A stretch of DNA of 64,000 nucleotides, taken from NCBI RefSeq assembly GCF_001905735.1, contig NZ_LISW01000001.1:1-64000 (forward strand), written 5' to 3'. Made by a program: the position numbers and the translations under genes. Positions 46,183 to 55,358 of this stretch are shown piece after piece. Position 1 is the first letter of the stretch; every line of letters starts with the position of its first letter. The notes under the pieces were generated by a model, which searched no databases, was not told the DNA's origin, and was given only the letters and a program-made list of their open reading frames with translations. The DNA is from Streptomyces sp. CB01249. GTDB taxonomy: Bacteria; Actinomycetota; Actinomycetes; Streptomycetales; Streptomycetaceae.

Positions 46183-47703
46183 ATGAGCAGCGGCAACCGG
46201 AGCGAAGCAGTGGACGTCAGAAAAAGCTATGAGGTGCGCACCTACGGGTGCCAGATGAACGTCCACGACTCCGAGCGCTTGTCGGGGCTCCTGGAGGACG
46301 CCGGCTACGTGCGCGCGCCCGAGGGATCCGACGGCGACGCCGACGTCGTCGTCTTCAACACCTGCGCGGTCCGTGAGAACGCCGACAACAAGCTCTACGG
46401 CAACCTCGGCCGGCTCGCCCCGATGAAGACCAAGCGCCCCGGCATGCAGATCGCCGTCGGCGGCTGCCTCGCCCAGAAGGACCGGGACACCATCGTCCAG
46501 CGGGCGCCCTGGGTCGACGTCGTCTTCGGCACGCACAACATCGGCAAGCTCCCCGTACTGCTGGAGCGCGCCCGCGTCCAGGAGGAGGCGCAGGTCGAGA
46601 TCGCCGAATCCCTGGAAGCCTTCCCCTCCACGCTGCCCACCCGCCGCGAGTCCGCGTACGCCGCCTGGGTCTCCATCTCCGTGGGCTGCAACAACACCTG
46701 CACGTTCTGCATCGTTCCGGCCCTGCGCGGCAAGGAGAAGGACCGCCGCACCGGCGACATCCTCGCCGAGATCGAGGCCCTGGTCGCCGAGGGCGTCTCC
46801 GAGATCACCCTGCTCGGCCAGAACGTCAACGCGTACGGCTCCGACATCGGCGACCGCGAGGCGTTCTCCAAGCTGCTGCGCGCCTGCGGGAAGATCGAGG
46901 GCCTGGAACGCGTCCGCTTCACCTCGCCGCACCCGCGCGACTTCACCGACGACGTCATCGCCGCCATGGCCGAGACGCCGAACGTGATGCCGCAGCTGCA
47001 CATGCCGATGCAGTCCGGTTCGGACCGGGTCCTCAAGGCGATGCGCCGCTCCTACCGGCAGGAACGCTTCCTCGGGATCATCGAGAAGGTGCGGGCCGCG
47101 ATGCCCGACGCCGCGATCTCCACCGACATCATCGTGGGCTTCCCCGGCGAGACCGAGGAGGACTTCGAGCAGACGATGCACGCGGTCCGCGAGGCGCGCT
47201 TCGCGAACGCCTTCACCTTCCAGTACTCCAAGCGGCCCGGCACCCCCGCCGCCGACATGGACGGCCAGATCCCCAAGGAGGTCGTCCAGGAACGCTACAT
47301 GCGCCTCTCCGCCCTCCAGGAGGACATCTCCTGGGAGGAGAACAAGAAGCAGGTCGGCCGCACCCTTGACGTCATGGTCGCCGAGGGCGAGGGCCGCAAG
47401 GACGGCGCCACCCACCGGCTGTCCGGCCGCGCCCCCGACAACCGCCTCGTCCACTTCACCAAGCCGGACCAGGATGTCCGCCCCGGCGACGTGGTGACCG
47501 TCGAGATCAGCTACGCCGCCCCGCACCACCTGCTCGCCGAGGGCGCCCCGCTCGGGGTGCGCAGGACCCGCTCCGGCGACGCCTGGGAGAAGCGGAACGC
47601 CGCCGCGGCCGCCAAGCCGGCCGGCGTCATGCTGGGCCTGCCCGGCATCGGAGCCCCGGCGCCGCTGCCCGCGACGGCGGCCCCTGGCTGCGGCTGCGAC
47701 TGA
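46183..47703 (+). CDS. miaB: tRNA methylthiotransferase MiaB
   Basis: A 506-residue radical-SAM enzyme adding a methylthio group to i6A37 of tRNA. N-terminal cluster cysteines lie in TYGCQMN, NTCAVRE and VGGCLAQ; the SAM motif GCNNTCTFC gives Cys 169, 173 and 176, followed by IVPALRGKE; a TRAM domain is C-terminal. The protein ends in a low-complexity Ala/Pro tail and GCGCD. ATG at 46183 is 6 nt after TACCCT (46171-46176), suggesting a leaderless mRNA. MiaA, which makes its substrate, is encoded at 48916. Confidence 0.95.
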   Translation: MSSGNRSEAVDVRKSYEVRTYGCQMNVHDSERLSGLLEDAGYVRAPEGSDGDADVVVFNTCAVRENADNKLYGNLGRLAPMKTKRPGMQIAVGGCLAQKDRDTIVQRAPWVDVVFGTHNIGKLPVLLERARVQEEAQVEIAESLEAFPSTLPTRRESAYAAWVSISVGCNNTCTFCIVPALRGKEKDRRTGDILAEIEALVAEGVSEITLLGQNVNAYGSDIGDREAFSKLLRACGKIEGLERVRFTSPHPRDFTDDVIAAMAETPNVMPQLHMPMQSGSDRVLKAMRRSYRQERFLGIIEKVRAAMPDAAISTDIIVGFPGETEEDFEQTMHAVREARFANAFTFQYSKRPGTPAADMDGQIPKEVVQERYMRLSALQEDISWEENKKQVGRTLDVMVAEGEGRKDGATHRLSGRAPDNRLVHFTKPDQDVRPGDVVTVEISYAAPHHLLAEGAPLGVRRTRSGDAWEKRNAAAAAKPAGVMLGLPGIGAPAPLPATAAPGCGCD

Positions 47704-47753
47704 GGCCCCGGGCTGCGGCTGCGGCCGAGGTGAGGCGCAGTACGCTGCCGACC

Positions 47754-48467
47754 ATGCTTGTCGCCGCCGCTGTCTGCCCCTGTCCGCCGCTGCTCGTCCC
47801 CGACGTGGCCGCCGGTGCCGCACCCGAGCTGGACGCCGCCCGGACGGCGTGCACCGACGCCCTGGGCGTCCTCGCCGCCTCCCGGCCCGACCTGCTCGTG
47901 GTGATCGGCCCGGCCGGGCCCGACGGGCGCGGCAGCCACCCCGAGGGCGCCGTCGGCGGCTTCCGGGAATTCGGCGTCGACCGGGAGGTCCGGCTCGGCC
48001 GGGACCGGGGAACGCGCGACGCCCGCCCCCTCCCGCCCTCGCTCGCGGTGGGCGCCTGGCTCCTCGCCCGTACGGGAGGGGCCGACGCCCCCGTCGAGGG
48101 CCTGGGCGTCGGGGAGCCGCTGGAGACCGCGCGCTGTACGGAGACCGGGCGGGAGCTGGCCCGCCGGGCGGACCGGGTCGCCCTGCTGGTGATGGGCGAC
48201 GGCAGCGCCTGCCGCACGGTGAAGGCCCCCGGCTATCTGGACGAGCGCGCGGCGGCGTTCGACGCGGAGGCCGCGCGGGCCCTGGGCGCCGCCGACACGA
48301 AGGCGCTGACCGCGCTGGACGAGGCACTCGCGTACGAGCTCAAGGCCGCGGGGCGCGCGCCCTGGCAGGTACTGGCGGGCGCGGCCGAGGGGGCCGGTCT
48401 GGCCGGCCGGCTGCTGTACGAGGACGCGCCGTACGGCGTGGGCTATCTGGTCGCCACCTGGTCCTGA
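47754..48467 (+). CDS. Class III extradiol dioxygenase-like protein
   Basis: A 237-residue protein resembling the LigB-type class III extradiol ring-cleavage dioxygenase subunit B fold, always found with miaB-miaA in streptomycetes as far as I recall. It starts AAAVCPCPPLLVPDVAAG; the second half has ALLVMGDGSACRT and APYGVGYLVATW. The classical metal-binding His are largely absent, so ring cleavage is doubtful. TACGCT is 7 nt before the ATG, suggesting leaderless translation. The function is unknown. Confidence 0.7.
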   Translation: MLVAAAVCPCPPLLVPDVAAGAAPELDAARTACTDALGVLAASRPDLLVVIGPAGPDGRGSHPEGAVGGFREFGVDREVRLGRDRGTRDARPLPPSLAVGAWLLARTGGADAPVEGLGVGEPLETARCTETGRELARRADRVALLVMGDGSACRTVKAPGYLDERAAAFDAEAARALGAADTKALTALDEALAYELKAAGRAPWQVLAGAAEGAGLAGRLLYEDAPYGVGYLVATWS

Positions 48468-48474
48468 CGGACAC

Positions 48475-48513
48475 GTGAGGGCCCCGGAGCGGTGCTCGCT
48501 CCGGGGCCCTCAC
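48475..48513. terminator. Bidirectional terminator between convergent genes
   Basis: A 17-bp stem (GTGAGGGCCCCGGAGCG with its complement, short loop) lies between the dioxygenase-like gene and the small minus-strand gene. Confidence 0.85.
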
Positions 48514-48524
48514 GCATTCCGCCG

Positions 48525-48770
48525 TCAGGCTGCCGGCGGGGGCGTCGGAGGCGTGCCGCCGTCCTTGTTCGCCAGCTTGTCCACCGCGTCCTTGGCCTTC
48601 TGCCGACCCGTCACGATCTTGTCGCTGTACTTGCCCTTGGTCTTCTCGTCCACCGTCCGGGCCGCCTTCTCGAGCCCTTGGTCGATCTTGTCCCCGTGCT
48701 GCTGCGCGAGGTCGCTGACCTTCTCCTTGGCCGGGGCCAGCTTCGCCTTCACATTGTCCATGAAGCCCAT
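48525..48770 (-). CDS. Small MT0933-like antitoxin family protein
   Basis: An 81-residue charged protein. The pattern MDNVKAKLAPAKEKVSDLA, then HGDKIDQGLEKAARTVDEKT and YSDKIVTGRQKAKDAVDKL matches the MT0933-like (Rv0909-type) antitoxin family. No toxin gene is adjacent, and most streptomycete members are orphans, so antitoxin activity is unproven. The end is a Pro/Thr tail. ATG at 48770 has AAGGTG upstream. It is divergent from miaA. Confidence 0.75.
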   Translation of the reverse strand: MGFMDNVKAKLAPAKEKVSDLAQQHGDKIDQGLEKAARTVDEKTKGKYSDKIVTGRQKAKDAVDKLANKDGGTPPTPPPAA

Positions 48771-48915
48771 CGGGCACCTTCTCCGCTCGGAAACTGTGAG
48801 AAATAACCCATATGTACAACCACTGTACGGGGAAGACCGCACTGTCGCGTCACCTTCCCCGCCCGGGCTTCCCTCATTCGGGATACGCGGCGCAGGTTTG
48901 AGGGAGACTGAGCCG

Positions 48916-49854
48916 GTGACAAGCTCAGCTCCCGCACCTCGGGTCATCACCGTCGTCGGTCCCACCGCAGCAGGTAAGTCCGACCTGGGGGTGTACCTCG
49001 CCCAGCAGCTCGGCGGCGAAGTCATCAACGCCGACTCCATGCAGCTCTACCGGGGGATGGACATCGGCACCGCCAAGCTGACGCTCGCCGAGCGCGCCGC
49101 CGTACCGCACCGGCTGCTGGACATCTGGGACGTCACCGAGACCGCCAGCGTCGCCGAGTACCAGCGCCTCGCCCGCGCCGAGATCGACCGGCTCCTCGCC
49201 GAGGACCGCACCCCGATCCTGGTCGGCGGCTCCGGCCTGTACGTGAAGGGCGCGATCGACGCCCTGGAGTTCCCCGGCACGGACCCCGGCGTCCGGGCCG
49301 CGCTGGAGGCGGAGCTGGACGCACACGGCTCCGGAGCACTGCACGCCCGGCTCGCCGCCGCCGACCCCGAGGCCGGCCGCGCGATCCTCCCGAGCAACGG
49401 CCGCCGCATCGTCCGCGCCCTGGAGGTCATCGAGATCACCGGCAAGCCGTTCACCGCGAACCTCCCCGGCGACGACGCGGTATACGACGCCGTCCAGATC
49501 GGCGTCGACGTGGAGCGCCCCGAACTCGACGAGCGCATCGCCCTGCGCGTCGACCGGATGTGGGACGCGGGCCTCGTGGACGAGGTGCGCGCCCTGGAGG
49601 CGCAAGGGCTGCGCGAGGGGCGTACCGCCTCGCGGGCCCTCGGCTACCAGCAGGTGCTGTCCGCGCTCGCCGGCGAGTGCACCGAGGACCAGGCGCGCGC
49701 CGAAACCGTGCGCGCCACCAAACGCTTCGCGCGCCGTCAGGACTCCTGGTTCCGCCGCGACCCGCGCGTCCAATGGCTCAGTGGTGCCGTGCAGCACCGC
49801 GGGGAACTCCCCAGCCAGGCGCTGGCGTTGGTCGAACGAGCGGTTACAGCCTGA
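48916..49854 (+). CDS. miaA: tRNA dimethylallyltransferase MiaA
   Basis: A 312-residue prenyltransferase making i6A37 in tRNA, the substrate of MiaB. The P-loop is GPTAAGKS, followed by the family motif INADSMQLYRGMDIGTAK, and later SNGRRIVRALEVIEITGKPF and RTASRALGYQQ. GTG at 48916 is 6 nt after GAGACT with no Shine-Dalgarno sequence, so it is probably leaderless. Confidence 0.95.
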   Translation: MTSSAPAPRVITVVGPTAAGKSDLGVYLAQQLGGEVINADSMQLYRGMDIGTAKLTLAERAAVPHRLLDIWDVTETASVAEYQRLARAEIDRLLAEDRTPILVGGSGLYVKGAIDALEFPGTDPGVRAALEAELDAHGSGALHARLAAADPEAGRAILPSNGRRIVRALEVIEITGKPFTANLPGDDAVYDAVQIGVDVERPELDERIALRVDRMWDAGLVDEVRALEAQGLREGRTASRALGYQQVLSALAGECTEDQARAETVRATKRFARRQDSWFRRDPRVQWLSGAVQHRGELPSQALALVERAVTA

Positions 49855-49951
49855 TCACGTGATGGCATCGGGACGCTCCGCCCGTCATTTCGGCGACCGC
49901 GGCCGTGCCATCATCGAGCATCGATCGACTGAGTCCGAGTTGGGAGGGCGC

Positions 49952-50410
49952 GTGGCGATGGAGGCCGGCCCTCGCGACACGGAACAAGACGCACCGGAAC
50001 ACGGCGCACCGGGCGCCGGGCACGAGGCGGACAGCCTCAGCCCGGACGGGCCCGACGAGCTCGACGTGACCCCCGAGGTCGAGGTCGAGCTGCGGCCCAC
50101 CCGACGGCTGCGCATCTGGCAGCTCGCGCCCATCGTCATGCTCGCCGCGGTGGGCTCACTGATGTTCGCCTTCCCGCTGGCCTTCGAGTTCGGTGACGGC
50201 GGCGCGGTCGTCGCCATGCTGGGCCTCCTGATCAGCTGCTGCGCCGCCGGGTGGTCCATGATGGCCGCCCGTCGCGTCGGCTACGCCTGGCCCGGACTGC
50301 CCTCGCGAGGCTCCGCGCAGCGCCCGGACTGGCGCGTGATCGCGCTCTACGCCGGGGTCTGCGCGGTGCTCGTCGCGCTCGCCGTCTGGCGCGTGGCCCG
50401 GCTGCGCTGA
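49952..50410 (+). CDS. Hypothetical membrane protein
   Basis: A 152-residue protein of unknown function between miaA and dapF. Residues 1-55 are acidic and Pro/Gly-rich, then three hydrophobic helices follow (IWQLAPIVMLAAVGSLMFAF, then AVVAMLGLLISCCAAGW, then IALYAGVCAVLVALAV). GTG at 49952 is preferred because GGGAGGG is about 5 nt upstream; ATG at 49958 is possible. Confidence 0.75.
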   Translation: MAMEAGPRDTEQDAPEHGAPGAGHEADSLSPDGPDELDVTPEVEVELRPTRRLRIWQLAPIVMLAAVGSLMFAFPLAFEFGDGGAVVAMLGLLISCCAAGWSMMAARRVGYAWPGLPSRGSAQRPDWRVIALYAGVCAVLVALAVWRVARLR

Positions 50411-50505
50411 CCTGCCGGGACGCGGGGCCGGAGACACCGGCCCGGAGAGCGCCCCATGCCCCTGTCCGCGCAGCGGACCGTTTTCCGGCTGTCCGTGCCG
50501 CCTCG

Positions 50506-50511
50506 TACAGT
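50506..50511 (+). promoter_or_regulatory. -10 element of dapF (leaderless)
   Basis: TACAGT lies 6 nt before the dapF GTG; no Shine-Dalgarno sequence is present. Confidence 0.55.
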
Positions 50512-50517
50512 TGTCCC

Positions 50518-51390
50518 GTGACCACCTCGCAGATCGCCTTCCTCAAGGGCCACGGCACCGAGAACGACTTCGTGATCGTTCCCGACCCGGACAACGCCCT
50601 CGACCTGCCCGCCTCCGTCGTCGCCCGGCTCTGCGACCGCCGCGCGGGCATCGGCGGCGACGGCCTGCTGCACGTCGTGCGCTCCGTCGCGCACCCCGAG
50701 GCCAAGGCGATGGCCGAGGACGCCGAGTGGTTCATGGACTACCGCAACTCCGACGGCTCGGTCGCCGAGATGTGCGGCAACGGCGTACGGGTCTTCGCCC
50801 GCTACCTCCAGCGCGCCGGCCTCGTCGAGCCGGGCGACCTCGCCGTCGCCACCCGGGGCGGCGTCAAGAAGGTCCACCTCGCCAAGAACGGCGACGTCAC
50901 CGTCTCCATGGGGCGCGCCCTGCTCCCCGCCGACGGCGTCACCGTCACCGTGGGCGGCCGGGCCTGGGACGCCCGCAACGTCAACATGGGCAATCCGCAC
51001 GCCGTCGCCTTCGTGGACGACCTGGCCCACGCCGGTGATCTGCTCACCGAGCCGGCCTTCGCCCCGGCCGCCGTCTACCCCGAGGGCGTCAACATCGAGT
51101 TCGTCGTGGACCGGGGCCCCCGCCACGTCGCCATGCGGGTGCACGAGCGCGGCTCCGGCGAGACCCGATCCTGCGGCACCGGCGCCTGCGCGGTGGCCGT
51201 CGCGGCCGCCCGCCGGGACCAGGCCGACCCCGCGCGGACCGGCGAGCCCGTCACGTACACCGTCGACCTCCCCGGCGGCAGCCTCGCCATCACGGAGCAC
51301 CCGGACGGCGGGATCGACATGACCGGACCGGCCGTCATCGTCGCCGAGGGCATGATCGATCCGGCCTGGCTCGAAACGCCGAACGACTGA
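50518..51390 (+). CDS. dapF: Diaminopimelate epimerase
   Basis: A 290-residue enzyme converting LL- to meso-diaminopimelate. (Streptomyces peptidoglycan uses the LL isomer; the meso form feeds lysine synthesis.) The two catalytic Cys are present in MCGNGVR and SCGTGACA. KGHGTENDF starts the domain. The start at the GTG is supported by the -10 box and by this conserved N-terminus. Confidence 0.96.
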   Translation: MTTSQIAFLKGHGTENDFVIVPDPDNALDLPASVVARLCDRRAGIGGDGLLHVVRSVAHPEAKAMAEDAEWFMDYRNSDGSVAEMCGNGVRVFARYLQRAGLVEPGDLAVATRGGVKKVHLAKNGDVTVSMGRALLPADGVTVTVGGRAWDARNVNMGNPHAVAFVDDLAHAGDLLTEPAFAPAAVYPEGVNIEFVVDRGPRHVAMRVHERGSGETRSCGTGACAVAVAAARRDQADPARTGEPVTYTVDLPGGSLAITEHPDGGIDMTGPAVIVAEGMIDPAWLETPND

Positions 51391-51530
51391 CGCTTCGCTC
51401 GAATGGGTGATCCGTTTCACGCTGGGCGAGAGCGGGACTCCGCCACGTGGTGGGCTCGGTAGCATCAAGCACCGGCCCGGAGGCGCGCCGCGCCTCCCCA
51501 CCGCCGGTCGACGTCGCCGGAGGTGCCCCC

Positions 51531-53645
51531 ATGAGTGCAGAGGCCACCAGCCCAGGTGCTCCCATCCGCAGGCGGGGCCGTCCCCGGATCGACCTCCGCA
51601 GGCTCGGCAGAGCCGCGCTCTTCGGTCCGGTCTCCCGCGACCGGCTCCCCGACGCCATCGCGCATGTCGCCGAGGTGCACCGGGTCCATCATCCCGACGC
51701 CGACCTCTCGGTCCTGCAGCGGGCCTATCTGCTCGCCGAGACCTCGCACCGGGGGCAGATGCGCAAGAGCGGTGAGCCCTTCATCACCCATCCGCTCGCC
51801 GTCACCCTGATCCTCGCCGAGCTGGGCGCCGAGACGACCACGCTGACCGCGTCCCTGCTCCACGACACCGTCGAGGACACCGAGGTGACCCTCGACCAGG
51901 TGCGGGAGGAGTTCGGCGAGGAGGTCTGCTACCTCGTGGACGGCGTCACCAAACTCGAAAAGGTCGACTACGGGGCAGCCGCCGAACCCGAGACCTTCCG
52001 CAAGATGCTCGTGGCCACCGGGGACGACGTCCGCGTCATGTCGATCAAGCTCGCCGACCGGCTGCACAACATGCGCACCCTCGGCGTGATGCGCCCCGAG
52101 AAGCAGGCCAGGATCGCCAAGGTCACCCGCGACGTGCTGATCCCGCTCGCCGAACGGCTCGGCGTCCAGGCGCTCAAGACCGAGCTGGAGGACCTGGTCT
52201 TCGCCATCCTCCACCCCGAGGAGTACGCCCGCACCGACGCGCTGATCACCGAGGCGGCCGACGGCCCCGACCCGCTCGGCGCCACCGCGGGGAACGTGGC
52301 CTCGGTGCTCCGCGAGGCCGGCATCTCCGCGGAGGTCCTGGTCAGGCCCCGCCACTTCGTCTCCGTCCACCGCGTCCGCATCAAACGCGGCGAACTGCGC
52401 GGCAGCGACTTCGGACGGGTCCTCGTGCTCGTCGGTGAGGACGCCGACTGCTACGCCGTCCTCGGCGAGCTGCACACCTGCTTCACCCCGGTGATCTCCG
52501 AATTCAAGGACTTCATCGCCGCCCCCAAGTTCAACCTGTACCAGTCGCTGCACACCGCGGTCGTCGGTCCGGACGGCGAGGTCGCCGAGATCCTCATCCG
52601 CACGCACCGCATGCACAAGGTCGCCGAGGCCGGCGTCGTCGCCCTCGGCAATCCGTACGCCTCCGAGGGCGCCCCCCAGACCGCCGAACCGGCCGACGGC
52701 GAACGCGCCGACCCCACCCGCCCCGGCTGGCTCTCCCGCCTCCTCCAGTGGCAGCAGTCCGCGCCCGACCCCGACACCTTCTGGACCACCCTGCGCGCCG
52801 ACCTCGCCCAGGACCGCGAGATCACCGTCTTCCGCACGGACGGCGGCACACTCGGCCTGCCCGCCGGCGCCAGCTGTGTCGACGCGGCCTACGCCCAGCA
52901 CGGCGACGCCGCCCACGCCTGTATCGGGGCCCGGGTGAACGGCCGGCTGGCCACCCTGAGTACGGTGCTCAAGGACGGCGACACCGTGCAGCCGCTGCTG
53001 GGGGAGGACGCCGCCTCCGGCCCCTCGCCGGACTGGCTCGACCACACGCGCACCCCCGCCGCCCGCATCGCCATCACCGGCTGGCTCGACGCCCACCCGC
53101 AGACGGCGGAGACCGGCCGGCCCGGTGTGCCGGCCGACCCCGGCCCGCAGCCCGTCCCGCCCCCGGCGCCCCGGACCGCCCGCGCCCGCACCGCGACCGC
53201 CGTGACCGAGCGGCCGGACGCCGCGGTACGGCTCGCCGGCTGCTGTACGCCCGTGCCCCCCGACGAGGTCACCGGCATCCCCGTACGCGGCGGCGCCGCC
53301 GTCACCGTGCACCGGCTGGAGTGCCCCGCTGTGGCCCGCATGGAGGCGGTCGGGCGGACACCGGTCGCGGTGAGCTGGGGCGACGAGCAGGCATGCCGGG
53401 TGACCCTGGTCGCTGAATCGTTCGGCCGCCCCCGGCTGCTCGCCGACCTCACCGAGGCGATCGCAGGGGCCGACGCCGCGGTGATCTCCGCGACCGTCGA
53501 ACCGCCGACCGAGCAGCGCGTCCGGCACACCTACACGCTGCGGCTCCCGGACGCGGCCGGTCTGCCCGCGCTGATGCGCGCCATGCGCGAGGTGCCCGGC
53601 GTGTACGACGTGAGCCGCGCGCAGCATCCGGCCGGGGCGCTCTGA
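51531..53645 (+). CDS. rshA: RelA/SpoT homologue RshA
   Basis: A 704-residue ppGpp-metabolising protein. The hydrolase HD domain is intact (SHRGQMRKSGEPFITHPLAV, LLHDTVEDTEV, IKLADRLHNMRTL). The synthetase domain is recognisable (DCYAVLGELHTCF, EFKDFIAAPKFNLYQSLHT) but divergent: GRPKH is RPRH, the conserved Arg after the DL motif appears to be Leu, and the terminal AAHW is not seen. TGS (ITVFRTDGGTLGLP), a CC/HRLEC zinc-finger-like region and an ACT domain follow. ATG at 51531 follows GGAGGTG. Streptomyces has a separate RelA; this locus matches rshA. Confidence 0.9.
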   Translation: MSAEATSPGAPIRRRGRPRIDLRRLGRAALFGPVSRDRLPDAIAHVAEVHRVHHPDADLSVLQRAYLLAETSHRGQMRKSGEPFITHPLAVTLILAELGAETTTLTASLLHDTVEDTEVTLDQVREEFGEEVCYLVDGVTKLEKVDYGAAAEPETFRKMLVATGDDVRVMSIKLADRLHNMRTLGVMRPEKQARIAKVTRDVLIPLAERLGVQALKTELEDLVFAILHPEEYARTDALITEAADGPDPLGATAGNVASVLREAGISAEVLVRPRHFVSVHRVRIKRGELRGSDFGRVLVLVGEDADCYAVLGELHTCFTPVISEFKDFIAAPKFNLYQSLHTAVVGPDGEVAEILIRTHRMHKVAEAGVVALGNPYASEGAPQTAEPADGERADPTRPGWLSRLLQWQQSAPDPDTFWTTLRADLAQDREITVFRTDGGTLGLPAGASCVDAAYAQHGDAAHACIGARVNGRLATLSTVLKDGDTVQPLLGEDAASGPSPDWLDHTRTPAARIAITGWLDAHPQTAETGRPGVPADPGPQPVPPPAPRTARARTATAVTERPDAAVRLAGCCTPVPPDEVTGIPVRGGAAVTVHRLECPAVARMEAVGRTPVAVSWGDEQACRVTLVAESFGRPRLLADLTEAIAGADAAVISATVEPPTEQRVRHTYTLRLPDAAGLPALMRAMREVPGVYDVSRAQHPAGAL

Positions 53646-53761
53646 GGGACCGGGCGGTCAGCCGCGTTCTCCTGGGCACCGGACCGTCAACCGCGTTCTC
53701 ATTCGGGTGGCGCGGCGCGCGCCGCGCCCGTCCGGCGGGGCGGCGCTGATAGCCGTAGTGC

Positions 53762-55216
53762 ATGCCGTTCCTCTCCCGCCGCTCGCGGGCCGCCCTGCTG
53801 GCCGCCGCGTCGGCCGCCCTCGTCGCCGCCACCCTGCCCGCGGACCCGGTGCCCCTCGGCATCGGTGACCCGCTCTTCCCGCACCTCGGCAACCCCGGCT
53901 ACGACGTCCTCGCGTACGACATCGGCCTCACCTACAAGGGCCGCAACGACGAGCCGCTGGACGCCGTCACCACCATCGACGCGCGAACGACCGAGCCGCT
54001 GGACCGGATCAACCTCGACTTCACCCGGGGCACCGTGCGCTCCGTCGCCGTCAACGCGCTGCGCGCCGGATTCGAGACCGCGGGCGAGGACCTCGTCGTA
54101 CGGCCGGCGGGCCGCATCCCGGCCGGAGTGCCCCTGCGCATCACCGTCCGCCACACCAGCGACCCCACCGGCGAACAGGACAGCGGCGGCTGGGTGCGCA
54201 CGGCCGACGGGCTCGCGATGGCCAACCAGGCGGATGCCGGACACCGGGTCTTCCCGAGCAACGACCACCCCGCCGACAAGGCGTACTTCACCTTCCGCGT
54301 CACCGCGCCGAACGACCTGACCGTCGTCGCCAACGGCGTCCCCACCGGCCGCAGCCGCAACGGCGACAGCACCACCTGGACCTATCGCACCGAGCACCCC
54401 ATGGCGACCGAACTGGCCCAGGTCAGCATCGGCGACTCGACCGTGGTGCGGCGGACCGGACCGCACGGACTGCCCGTACGCGACGTCGTACCGACCGCCG
54501 ACCGCGACCGCGTGGAGACCTGGCTGAAGAGGACCCCCGCCCAGCTGGAGTGGATGGAGAAGCAGGTCGGCCGCTACCCGTTCGAGAACTACGGAGTCCT
54601 CGTCGCCGACACCGAGACCGGGTTCGAGCTGGAGACCCAGACCCTGTCCCTCTTCGAGAAGCGCCTGTTCACCGACACGCGCTTCCCCGCCTGGTACGTC
54701 GAGTCGGTCATGGTCCACGAACTCGCCCACCAGTGGTTCGGCGACAGCGTCTCCCCGCAGTCCTGGTCCGACCTCTGGCTGAACGAGGGGCACGCCACCT
54801 GGTACGAGGCGCGGTACACCGAGGACCACATGGACGCCCCGCTGGAGGCACGCATGCGGAACGCCTACATCCGCTCGGACACCTGGCGCGCCGCCGGAGG
54901 CCCGCCCGCCCGGCCCGCGGCCCCGAAGCCCGGCCAGAAGATCAGCCTGTTCCGGCCCGTCGTCTACGACGGCAGCGCCCTCGTCCTGTACGCGCTGCGC
55001 CAGGAGATCGGGCACGACGCCTTCGGCCGGCTGGAACGGCTCTGGGTCCACAAGCACCGCGACTCCAACGCCGCCACGGCCGACTTCGTCCGGCTCGCCT
55101 CGCAGGTGGCGGGACGCGATCTGACCGCCTTCTTCGACGGCTGGCTGTACGGGGCGAAGACACCGCCCATGCCGGGGCACCCGGACTGGCGGAGCACCGC
55201 GCCGGCCGCCTCGTAA
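53762..55216 (+). CDS. Secreted M1-family metallopeptidase
   Basis: A 484-residue M1 (aminopeptidase N-like) protein with an N-terminal signal peptide (RRSRAALLAAASAALVAATL). The zinc site HELAHQW plus WLNEGHATW gives HExxH-x18-E near residues 320-345, and a distal Tyr region follows. The length is short for M1, lacking the large C-terminal helical domain, as in other streptomycete secreted members. The exopeptidase motif is not the canonical GAMEN: TETGFELETQT occupies that place, so specificity may differ. Confidence 0.87.
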   Translation: MPFLSRRSRAALLAAASAALVAATLPADPVPLGIGDPLFPHLGNPGYDVLAYDIGLTYKGRNDEPLDAVTTIDARTTEPLDRINLDFTRGTVRSVAVNALRAGFETAGEDLVVRPAGRIPAGVPLRITVRHTSDPTGEQDSGGWVRTADGLAMANQADAGHRVFPSNDHPADKAYFTFRVTAPNDLTVVANGVPTGRSRNGDSTTWTYRTEHPMATELAQVSIGDSTVVRRTGPHGLPVRDVVPTADRDRVETWLKRTPAQLEWMEKQVGRYPFENYGVLVADTETGFELETQTLSLFEKRLFTDTRFPAWYVESVMVHELAHQWFGDSVSPQSWSDLWLNEGHATWYEARYTEDHMDAPLEARMRNAYIRSDTWRAAGGPPARPAAPKPGQKISLFRPVVYDGSALVLYALRQEIGHDAFGRLERLWVHKHRDSNAATADFVRLASQVAGRDLTAFFDGWLYGAKTPPMPGHPDWRSTAPAAS

Positions 55217-55358
55217 ACCGGGGTGACGCCCCGCGCCCGCCGTGCCACTATCGACGGGTCGCCGAGGCGGCCGGAGCGGAGCACTTCCCCCTCGGGAATC
55301 TTCCGCACAGGTCACGCGTTGTGACTGATGCAACCACTTCTATCGACGTAAGGATCCA

